NCBI GenBank assembly: GCA_044865965.1
Contig: JBIOTP010000030.1
Coordinates: forward strand, 1-14,517
Direction: 5' to 3'
Source of the DNA: Solirubrobacter sp044865965
Lineage (GTDB): Bacteria > Actinomycetota > Thermoleophilia > Solirubrobacterales > Solirubrobacteraceae
DNA: 14,517 nucleotides
Below are positions 1-5,325 of the stretch, piece by piece. Positions within the stretch are counted from its first letter, which is position 1. Each line of letters begins with the position of its first letter. A program made the position numbers and the translations under genes. The notes below the pieces were generated by a model. It ran no database searches, was not told the DNA's origin, and was given only the letters and a program-made list of their open reading frames with translations.

Positions 1-108
1 GCAGACGCCCAGTGCCCTCGCGCCCGAGGCGGAGCGGCCGGCCCGGGCAGCCGGGGCCGGGCAGACGCCCAGTGCCCTCGCGCGCGAGGCGGAGCGGCCG
101 GCCCGTAC
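1..108 (+). repeat. In-frame 60-bp tandem duplication
   Basis: Bases 1-48 and 61-108 match at nearly every position (differences at 24/84 and near the 3' end), giving a 60-bp period. In the reading frame of the regulator each unit encodes about 20 residues beginning QTPSALA and continuing xEAERPAR. A shorter echo (gcagacgcgg) follows at 124. The first copy starts at the window edge, so further copies may lie upstream. Because the period is a multiple of three, the frame is kept. Confidence 0.85.
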
Positions 109-916
109 GGCCGCCGGGGTCGAGCAGACGCGGATCAACGCGCTGGAGACGATGGCCTTAATGGCGCCGACGCTCGAGGAGGCGCTCGCGCGCGGCGAGG
201 AGGTGGCCACCGCGTTCCTCGCGGCCGGGAATCGCCGGCGGCACGCCGGCCTGCGCTCCAGCCTGACGTACACGGCGGTGTTCTTCGACGCGCCGGCCGT
301 GGCGCAGCGGCTCGCCGCCGAGGCGCTCGCGGCGGCCGAGGCGATCGGCGATCCGGTCACGTCGGCCTACGCGTACGGCAACGCCGGGATGGCCGCCCTG
401 GACGCCGCCGACGCGGCCGGCGCCGCCCGCCGATTCGGCCGCGGGCTCGACCTGATCGCCCGCCACGGGCTCGACTGGCTCGCCTACGAGGCGCTGCACG
501 GCCTGGCCGCCGTCGCGGCCATGCGCGGTCAGGACGAGCTCGCGGCGCGCCTCACCGGCGCCGCCGAGACCGCGAGCCAGGAGCGCCACGACCCGGACAT
601 CGCGCGGCGCCTCGACGAGCGCGCGTTCGCGCCGGCGCGCGCGCGGCTGGGCGAGGCGGCGTGGCACGCCGCCCAGACCGCCGGCGCGCGCCTGGCGTTC
701 GACGAGGCGGTCAAGGCCGCCCTAGCGGTTGCCGCGCAGGGCGAGCCGGCGGACGCGCAGGCCCCAGCCGCGGCCGGGTTCGACGCCGGGGCGGATCCGC
801 ACGGGCCGAGCGGCGCGCGCCCAAGCGGCGTCGCGGCGGCGGTCGTCGGCGATGGTGGCGGCGACGGTGGCGGTGATGGTGGGCTGCACGGCGGGCTCCT
901 GAGGGACGGGGGCTGA
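1..916 (+). CDS. C-terminal part of a TPR-type ATPase/transcriptional regulator (5' end outside window)
   Basis: The frame is open from base 2 to the TGA at 914-916, so this is the 3' end of a longer gene; an ATG at 152 is internal to it. The visible protein is Ala/Arg-rich helical hairpins (about residues 50-190), ending in a block of the type LGEAAWHAAQTAGARLAFDEAV. In AfsR/SARP-like and LuxR/MalT-like ATPases, a similar block closes the TPR region (family knowledge). In many such proteins a LuxR helix-turn-helix follows; here there is instead a tail of about 65 residues rich in Ala, Pro, Gly and Asp, ending in GDGGGDGGGDGG-like sequence. Any DNA-binding domain would therefore have to be N-terminal, outside the window. 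It could also be a cyclase-ATPase fusion. Family assignment is moderate, exact function unknown. It converges on the gene at 1163-2485. Confidence 0.6.
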   Translation, partial: QTPSALAPEAERPARAAGAGQTPSALAREAERPARTAAGVEQTRINALETMALMAPTLEEALARGEEVATAFLAAGNRRRHAGLRSSLTYTAVFFDAPAVAQRLAAEALAAAEAIGDPVTSAYAYGNAGMAALDAADAAGAARRFGRGLDLIARHGLDWLAYEALHGLAAVAAMRGQDELAARLTGAAETASQERHDPDIARRLDERAFAPARARLGEAAWHAAQTAGARLAFDEAVKAALAVAAQGEPADAQAPAAAGFDAGADPHGPSGARPSGVAAAVVGDGGGDGGGDGGLHGGLLRDGG

Positions 917-949
917 ACGGCCACCAGCGTCCCGCGCACCGCCTTCAGG

Positions 950-968
950 TCGCTTGCAGTTCGCTTGC
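950..968. promoter_or_regulatory. Direct repeat TCGCTTGC with 11-bp spacing
   Basis: TCGCTTGC occurs at 950-957 and 961-968, one helical turn apart, with a third partial GCTTG at 972-976. Repeats with 11-bp phasing are what SARP/OmpR-type winged-helix regulators bind (family knowledge), and the upstream gene may encode such a regulator. No promoter or gene start is evident next to it, so a role as an operator is only a guess. Confidence 0.2.
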
Positions 969-1013
969 GGGGCTTGAAACCGCGGTCAGGGGCAGGCGAA
1001 CGACGGGCAAGTG

Positions 1014-1129
1014 AGGAGGGGTCCGGTCTGCCTCGGTTGCAAATCGAAACGCTACGAAGTGCCCGTATACGGTGCTTAAGTGCGATCTCGACGATCGGAG
1101 GAGCGCCGAGGCAGGCCGCGCCCCCTCCT
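1014..1129. repeat. Long imperfect inverted repeat with a 69-nt AT-richer loop
   Basis: The left arm 1014-1036 pairs with the right arm 1106-1129. The inner nine bases are perfect (ctgcctcgg at 1028-1036, ccgaggcag at 1106-1114), and the stem continues outward with about 13 more pairs, two of them G-U, with one mismatch and one bulged base. The loop 1037-1105 is AT-richer than flanking DNA. Lying between convergent genes, it could be a bidirectional terminator, though there is no T-tract; a structured RNA or MITE-like insertion cannot be excluded. Confidence 0.5.
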
Positions 1130-1162
1130 ACCTGCCCGCCGTTCGCCGGCGCCGCGGGGCGC

Positions 1163-2485
1163 TCAGAAGTCGCCGCCGCCGCCGAAGTCCCCGCCGCCGA
1201 AGTCGCCTCCGCCGTCGAAGTCCCCGCCGCCGTCGAAGTCGCCACCGTCGCCGTCGTCGAAGTCCCCGCCGCCGCCGAAGGCGTCGCCGGAGTCCCACCC
1301 GCCGCCCCAGCCGGGATCGTGGCCCCAGCCGCCGAGCGCCTCGCCGAGCAGGGTGCCGGTCAAGAGGCCCGGGAAGAACCCGCCGCCCATGCCGCCGTAG
1401 AAGCCGCCGTAGAACGGGGCGTAGGCGGGGCCGGCGTTCCAGTAGGGCACGCGGCGGCCGGCGGTGACGACCTCGCGGGCCTCGGGATCCTCGCCGCGCT
1501 CGAGGCGCTGGACGTCGGCCTCGCAGGCCGGGACCGAGCGCGACACGCCGCCGGGCGGCGCCCAGTCGACCATGCGCGCGGAGGGGCCGTGGCGGGGATC
1601 GAAGAAGCACGGCACGCGGCGCTCGGGCGGCTCGCGGCCCTCGAGGCGCGCCTTCGCCGACGCCATCGCGAAGCGGCCCTCCTCGAGCGACGCCGCCACC
1701 GGCGAGAGCTCGCCCGTGCTGCGGGCGCGCTCGAAGATCGTGTTCGCGTGGTCGTACATCTCCACCGCGCGCGCGTAGTCGGCCTTGGCGGCGGGGTCCG
1801 CGCCCGGCATCTCGATGTCGACGTCGAGCGCGCGGATGTCCTCGCCGAGCGCGACGAGGTCGTCGCGGACGTTCTCCTTGACCTCGGCCAGCTCCTCCGC
1901 CTCGCGGCGCCGGCGCGCGCGGCGCGAGAAGATCAGCGCGCCGCCGCCGAACGCGACGAGGATGAGGATCGCGATCGCGAAGAACCCTCCGCCGCCGCCC
2001 CGGTCCGGGCTGGATTGCGCCGGCTCGCTCGTGCCGCCCGACTCGCTGCTCTCCGAAGAGCCGAGCCTACGCAGCACGGCGACGCGGTCGACGAAGTCCT
2101 CGAGCGTCCCCTCCACGTCGCCCGGGTTGGCCTGGATCGCGGCGGTCCCCGCGCGCTGGAACGAGCGCCCCGGGCCCGCACGGAAGTGCTTGCCGACGAC
2201 GACCGCGTACGCGCCCGGCCCCACCAGATTGGCCAGCTGCGCGGCCACCTGCTCGGGACGCTGCCCGGTGTCGCGCAGCACGGCGACGTACAGCGGTCCG
2301 CCGGCGCCGCGGATCCGCTCCCGGAGCGCGCCGGCGTCGACCTGGCCGGCCTCCTCGGCCCGCGGGTCGACGTAGACCGGATCCGAGCGCAGCGCCCGCG
2401 CCGCGCGGTCCAGCGAGCTCTGCGCCCGCGCGGCGGCGGGCACGAGCAGCATTGCGGCGACGGCGGCGGCGAGAACGGCGCGCAT
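1163..2485 (-). CDS. Secreted/membrane-anchored protein with a TPM-like N-terminal domain and Gly-Asp-Phe tail
   Basis: 440 aa. Residues 1-21 are a signal peptide ending in an AxA-type site before QSS. Residues about 30-140 look like the small alpha/beta domain of actinobacterial TPM/Rv1476-like proteins (weak recognition). A Ser/Gly linker leads to a transmembrane helix (about 166-187), followed by an Arg-rich stop (RRARRRR). The N-terminal domain should thus be outside and the C-terminal half cytoplasmic. A helical segment (195-285) precedes a PCFFDPRHGPS motif (Cys293) and a second cysteine (Cys321). The protein ends in an aromatic/Gly tail of repeated GGGDF, unlike any catalytic domain. 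I recall the CFFDPRHGP block from uncharacterised actinobacterial proteins. The ATG lies 4 bp after the stop of the SRPBCC gene, so the two are probably co-translated. Function unknown. Confidence 0.8.
   Translation of the reverse strand: MRAVLAAAVAAMLLVPAAARAQSSLDRAARALRSDPVYVDPRAEEAGQVDAGALRERIRGAGGPLYVAVLRDTGQRPEQVAAQLANLVGPGAYAVVVGKHFRAGPGRSFQRAGTAAIQANPGDVEGTLEDFVDRVAVLRRLGSSESSESGGTSEPAQSSPDRGGGGGFFAIAILILVAFGGGALIFSRRARRRREAEELAEVKENVRDDLVALGEDIRALDVDIEMPGADPAAKADYARAVEMYDHANTIFERARSTGELSPVAASLEEGRFAMASAKARLEGREPPERRVPCFFDPRHGPSARMVDWAPPGGVSRSVPACEADVQRLERGEDPEAREVVTAGRRVPYWNAGPAYAPFYGGFYGGMGGGFFPGLLTGTLLGEALGGWGHDPGWGGGWDSGDAFGGGGDFDDGDGGDFDGGGDFDGGGDFGGGDFGGGGDF
1166..1282 (-). repeat. 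Short degenerate repeats encoding the GGGDF tail
   Basis: On the plus strand GAAGTC recurs at 1166, 1184, 1199, 1217, 1235 and 1259 (with a gaaggc variant at 1277), separated by CCG-rich spacers in multiples of three (15, 18 or 24 bp). On the coding strand each unit gives Gly-Gly-Asp-Phe. This is a coding microsatellite prone to in-frame length change. It also creates a spurious Lys-Ser-Pro-rich frame on the other strand. Confidence 0.85.
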
Positions 2486-2489
2486 GGCC

Positions 2490-2924
2490 CTAGCCGGCGC
2501 CGTCGAGAACCCCGCGCAGGCGCCGCAGGTCCTCGGTCAGCTTCTTCTCCAGCCGCCCCTGGACCACCGGGATGATCATGCGCGCCTTGAACGACGTCGC
2601 CTTCGCGTCGAACGTCTGCGTCAGCCGCGTCCCGCCGCCCGCCCGCTCCAGCGCGTACACGTTGACGATGTCGACGCCGCTCATGGAGAAGCGGCTCTCC
2701 GCCGCCCGCGGCGGCTCGTAGCGCGTGACCTCGAGCTCGACCGTGAAGCGGTTGCCGCCGATCGCGAGCACCTGGCGCACGCGCGAGCCCGGGCCGAGCG
2801 GCCCGAGCTGCTCGTAGGACTCGAGGTCGCCGGTCCACTGCGGCACCTTGTCGTCCTCCAGCAGCCACGGGAAGACCTGCTCGGGCGGCCGGGACAGCTC
2901 GATCGACTGGGAGAACGAAGGCAC
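2490..2924 (-). CDS. SRPBCC (START-like) family protein
   Basis: 144 aa from the GTG at 2924; an ATG at 2960 would overlap cysE by 26 bp and adds a Pro/Ala leader unlike the family, so I prefer the GTG. The sequence opens with the usual first strand (FSQSIELSRPPEQVFPWL), followed by a Trp in WTGDLESY, central strands including FTVELEVTRYEPPRAAE, and a long C-terminal helix after RLTQTFDAKAT. This is the polyketide-cyclase/dehydrase-like lipid-binding fold (family knowledge): a cavity for a hydrophobic ligand, usually without a known reaction. No signal peptide or membrane segment is seen, so it should be cytosolic. It lies 10 bp after cysE and 4 bp before the membrane protein, so it is likely part of the same transcript. 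The ligand is unknown. Confidence 0.85.
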   Translation of the reverse strand: MPSFSQSIELSRPPEQVFPWLLEDDKVPQWTGDLESYEQLGPLGPGSRVRQVLAIGGNRFTVELEVTRYEPPRAAESRFSMSGVDIVNVYALERAGGGTRLTQTFDAKATSFKARMIIPVVQGRLEKKLTEDLRRLRGVLDGAG

Positions 2925-2934
2925 CGAAGCCAGG

Positions 2935-3675
2935 CTACCCGCCCGCGGGGCTGGGGCCACGCGGGGGCCGCAGCGGAACCACGTCGGCCTGCGCGTCGGG
3001 CTCCTGCCCGCGCAGCGTGGCGACCTCGCGCTCGAGCGCGGCGACGCGCGCCGCCATCGCCTTCAGCGCGTCGGCGATCGGGTCGGGGAGGTGGATCCAA
3101 TCCGCGTCCGGGCCCTCCGGCCGGCGGCCCTCCACCCGCACGGGGTGGCCGGGGTTGCCGACCACGGTCGAGTTCGGCGGCACGTCGTGGATCACGACGG
3201 CGTTGGCGCCGATCTTCGCGCCGTGGCCGATCATGATCGGGCCGAGCAGCTTGGCGCCCGAGCCGATCGTGACGTTGTCCTGCACGGTCGGGTGGCGCTT
3301 GCCCGTGGCGAAGCCGGTGCCGCCCAGCGTGACGCCCTGGTAGAGCGTGACGTTCGCGCCCAGCTCGGCCGTCTCGCCGATCACGACGCCCATGCCGTGA
3401 TCGATGAACAGCCCGTCCCCGATCTCCGCGGCGGGATGGATCTCGATCCCGGTCATCGAGCGCGCGGCGTTCGCCAGCGCGCGCGGCGCGAACGGCACGC
3501 CGGCGCGGTGCAGCGCGTGCGCGACCCTGTGCGCCAGCACCGCGTGCAGCCCGGGCCAGGTCAGGACGATCTCCGTCGTCGACACGCCGGTCGCCGCCGG
3601 GTCGCGCTGGCGCACGGCGACCAGGTCGCGGCGCAGCTCGCGCGCGACGCAGCGCAGGGTCCCCAGGCCGGGCAT
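2935..3675 (-). CDS. cysE: Serine O-acetyltransferase
   Basis: 246 aa. The enzyme transfers acetyl from acetyl-CoA to L-serine, giving O-acetylserine for cysteine synthesis. A helical N-terminal part (1-75) precedes left-handed beta-helix hexapeptide repeats (about 76-180). The active-site pair is visible as IDHG (His93) and KRHPT (His128), corresponding to E. coli His158 and His193; EIHP (Glu78) replaces the E. coli Asp143 position, as in the B. subtilis enzyme. VTLGGTG and VVGNPG are typical. After DWIHLPDPI comes a coiled helix and a Pro/Gly-rich end, ...PSPAGG. There is no C-terminal isoleucine, so the classical insertion of the CysE tail into CysK is not expected, as in Bacillus. It sits 13 bp downstream of the MoeB-like gene; cysK lies at 6420-7367. 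Confidence 0.95.
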   Translation of the reverse strand: MPGLGTLRCVARELRRDLVAVRQRDPAATGVSTTEIVLTWPGLHAVLAHRVAHALHRAGVPFAPRALANAARSMTGIEIHPAAEIGDGLFIDHGMGVVIGETAELGANVTLYQGVTLGGTGFATGKRHPTVQDNVTIGSGAKLLGPIMIGHGAKIGANAVVIHDVPPNSTVVGNPGHPVRVEGRRPEGPDADWIHLPDPIADALKAMAARVAALEREVATLRGQEPDAQADVVPLRPPRGPSPAGG

Positions 3676-3688
3676 TCGAGAGAACAGG

Positions 3689-4531
3689 CTAGTAGGTCCC
3701 CACGCGACCGCAGTCCGGGCACTCCGGGCGTCGCCGCACGGTGATCCGCAGCACGTCGAGCGTGGCGAGGTCGACCTGCAGGAACGCGCCGGTCAGCGCC
3801 GGGGCGGCGCCGGTCAGCAGCTTGATCGCCTCGAGCGCCTGCAGGGAGCCGATCACGCCCGCCGCGGGGCCGATCACGCCCGCCTCCGCGCAGGATGGCG
3901 CATCCGCCGGCGGCGCCGGGAACGCGCAGCGATAGCACGCGCTCTCCCCCGGCCGGATCGCCATCACGAGGCCGCTCCAGCCCACCACGCCGCCCTCGAT
4001 CAGTGGCACGCGCGCCAGGCAGCAGGCCTCGTTGACGGCATAGCGGGTCGCGAACGAGTCCGAGCAGTCGACGACCAGGTCCTGGCTCTCGACCATCGCG
4101 GTCGCGTTGCCGGGCTCGACCCGCACCTGGTAGGCCTCGACGACGATCTCCGGGTTCAGGAAGCGCAGCTTGGCGGCCGCGCTCTCGGCCTTCGGCACCC
4201 CGGCGTCGGGCGTGTAGTGCAGGTGCTGGCGGTGCAGGTTGGAGAGCTCAACGGCGTCGGAGTCGGCGATGCCCAGGCGGCCCACCCCGGCCCCGGCGAG
4301 GTAGGCCGCGACCGGCGAGCCGAGCGCGCCGGCGCCGATCACGAGCACGCTCGCGCCGCGCAGCTTCAGCTGCGCCGCCTCGCTCCACTCGGGCAGCACG
4401 AGCTGGCGCGAGTAGCGCTCGAGCTCCGCGTCGGAGAGCCCCGGCCGCGCCGGGGGCTCCACCGCGGGGCGCTCGGCCCTGGTCGCGGCGGCCGCCAGGT
4501 CGCGGAAGAAGCCGCGGCGCGACCCGCTCAC
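3689..4531 (-). CDS. MoeB/ThiF-family (E1-like) adenylyltransferase
   Basis: 280 aa from the GTG at 4531, whose GTGA overlaps the stop of the TusA gene. These enzymes adenylate the C-terminal glycine of small sulfur carriers such as MoaD, ThiS or CysO so that they can accept sulfur. Seen in order: ERYSRQLVLPEW (about 38-49), the nucleotide loop GAGALG (66-71), Asp90, NLHRQ (98-102), DCSDSFATRYAVN (155-167), and a zinc tetrad from CYRC (199-202) and CPDC (271-274). Cys214 in SCAEAGVIGP aligns with the reactive Cys184 of ThiF. There is no C-terminal rhodanese domain, so it is not a full-length MoeZ. No MoaD/ThiS/CysO gene is in the window, so the partner carrier is unknown. The SRRGFF near the N-terminus is not followed by a hydrophobic segment. 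Position between tusA and cysE suggests sulfur supply for cysteine or a cofactor. Confidence 0.92.
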   Translation of the reverse strand: MSGSRRGFFRDLAAAATRAERPAVEPPARPGLSDAELERYSRQLVLPEWSEAAQLKLRGASVLVIGAGALGSPVAAYLAGAGVGRLGIADSDAVELSNLHRQHLHYTPDAGVPKAESAAAKLRFLNPEIVVEAYQVRVEPGNATAMVESQDLVVDCSDSFATRYAVNEACCLARVPLIEGGVVGWSGLVMAIRPGESACYRCAFPAPPADAPSCAEAGVIGPAAGVIGSLQALEAIKLLTGAAPALTGAFLQVDLATLDVLRITVRRRPECPDCGRVGTY

Positions 4532-4734
4532 CGGCGCACGATCCGCACGAGCGTGCCGTCCACCGCCACCGCGTGCCCCGCCTCGCGCGCCGAGCGCGGG
4601 ACGTTCTCGAGCGCCTCGCCGGGCGGGCAGCGGACCTCGAGGGTCTCGCCCGCCGGCAGCCGCTCCAGCTCGAGCTTCGTCCGCACCCACGTCATCGGGC
4701 AGCGCAGGTCGGTGATGTCGAGCGTGCGGGCCAC
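4528..4734 (-). CDS. TusA/SirA-like sulfur carrier
   Basis: 68 aa, from the GTG at 4734. It has the small alpha/beta fold of TusA: a short first strand (LDITDL), then RCPM with Cys12 at the start of the first helix (TKLELERL), a second strand (LEVRCPPGE), a second helix (ENVPRSAREAGH) and a last strand ending at RIVRR. Cys12 would carry persulfide sulfur. The canonical Cys-Pro-X-Pro reads CPMT here, so the second proline is missing. A later ATG at 4690 would remove Cys12 and is rejected as the start. The stop overlaps the GTG of the MoeB-like gene by 4 bp, which strongly suggests translational coupling and a shared sulfur-transfer job. The start codon is only 21 bp from that of the divergent hydrolase. 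No good Shine-Dalgarno is seen. Confidence 0.85.
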   Translation of the reverse strand: MARTLDITDLRCPMTWVRTKLELERLPAGETLEVRCPPGEALENVPRSAREAGHAVAVDGTLVRIVRR

Positions 4735-4755
4735 GTCAGTACCGTAGCGGCCGCC
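4735..4755. promoter_or_regulatory. 21-bp divergent start-to-start spacer
   Basis: Only 21 bp separate the GTG of tusA (minus) from the ATG of the hydrolase (plus). The spacer contains the palindrome GCGGCCGC (4747-4754) and no clear Shine-Dalgarno for either gene. Two full promoters do not fit, so at least one promoter must lie inside the opposite gene, or transcripts are leaderless or nearly so. Confidence 0.4.
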
Positions 4756-5325
4756 ATGGGGCGCCCCACCTACCTCATCCTGCACGGCTGGCAGGGCTCC
4801 GGGCCCGGGCACTGGCAGACGTGGCTCGCGGGCCGCCTGCGCGCGACCGACGCCGTCGTCGCCTATCCCGATCTGCCAGACGCCGACGCGCCCGACCCGG
4901 ACGTCTGGCTGCGCGCGCTGGAGGCCGAGCTGAGCGCGCTGCCGGCGCCGCCGGTCGTGCTCTGCCACTCGCTGGCGTGCCTGTTGTGGCTGCGCCACAC
5001 GGCCGCCGGCGGGCACGCGGCCGCCCGGGTGCTGATGGCGGCGCCGCCGTCGGAGAGCGGCGCGCCGAGAGAGCTGGCGTCGTTCTTCCCGGTAGCGCTG
5101 GACCGCGGCGCGGTGGCGGCGGTCGCGCCGCAGGGCACGCGGCTCGTGTGCTCGGACGCCGACCCCTACTGCCCCGAGGGCGCGGTGACCGTCTACGGGC
5201 AGCCGCTCGGGCTGCCGACCGACGTGCTCTTCGGCCGCGGGCACCTCAACCCGGACGCCGGCCTCGGCCCGTGGCCGGCGGCCGAGGCGTGGGCGCGCCA
5301 GGGCGTGGTGCCGCTCACGGCGTGA
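4756..5325 (+). CDS. RBBP9/YdeN-like alpha/beta serine hydrolase
   Basis: 189 aa, starting at the ATG at 4756. The N-terminus YLILHGWQGSGPGHWQTWL (6-24) is the signature of the RBBP9/YdeN family. The catalytic triad is Ser72 in LCHSLAC, Asp136 in SDADPYCP and His163 in GRGHLN. The nucleophile elbow reads C-H-S-L-A, deviating from the usual G-H-S-L-G. No signal peptide or lid is visible, so it should be a small cytosolic hydrolase; the natural substrate of this family is mostly unknown. It is the only plus-strand gene in the sulfur region, transcribed away from tusA. Its 3' end overlaps the esterase gene tail-to-tail by 11 bp (5315-5325). Confidence 0.9.
   Translation: MGRPTYLILHGWQGSGPGHWQTWLAGRLRATDAVVAYPDLPDADAPDPDVWLRALEAELSALPAPPVVLCHSLACLLWLRHTAAGGHAAARVLMAAPPSESGAPRELASFFPVALDRGAVAAVAPQGTRLVCSDADPYCPEGAVTVYGQPLGLPTDVLFGRGHLNPDAGLGPWPAAEAWARQGVVPLTA

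Larger units (their letters stand above)
917..1162. other. Convergent intergenic region, structured, no convincing gene
   Basis: This 246-bp gap lies between two converging genes. It is less GC-rich than its surroundings around 1037-1100. It holds phased TCGCTTGC repeats (950-968), a long imperfect inverted repeat (1014-1129), a perfect palindrome CCGTATACGG (1063-1072), two AAGTGC copies 21 bp apart (1057, 1078), a small hairpin (cgatc/gatcg, 1083-1097), an SD-like GGAGGA (1097-1102) with no start codon behind it, and a GCGCC/GGCGC hairpin (1149-1162) abutting the stop codon of the minus-strand gene. I see no tRNA and no credible short ORF. Transcription termination from both sides is the simplest role; a structured RNA or small mobile element is possible. 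Confidence 0.6.

Noticed and set aside
846..890. GGC/GGT-rich stretch as a functional DNA repeat
   Set aside because: Too short and degenerate; it is explained by the Gly/Asp codons of the protein tail.
1028..1060. tRNA-like 3' part (ggttgcaaatcgaaac resembles a T-loop)
   Set aside because: No acceptor, D-arm or anticodon arm can be built around it, and the T-stem does not pair well.
1080..1400. Plus-strand Lys-Ser-Pro-rich, extensin-like frame
   Set aside because: It is the complement of the GGGDF-coding repeats of the minus-strand gene, not an independent protein.
965..2575. Long plus-strand open frame of 536 codons across the membrane-protein gene
   Set aside because: It is antisense to a gene with signal peptide, membrane helix and family motifs; the frame is Ala/Arg-rich without domains and is open only because of high GC.
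4504..4531. Tat signal in the MoeB-like protein (SRRGFF near the N-terminus)
   Set aside because: No hydrophobic stretch follows; the next residues are RDLAAAATRAER, and the enzyme class is cytosolic.
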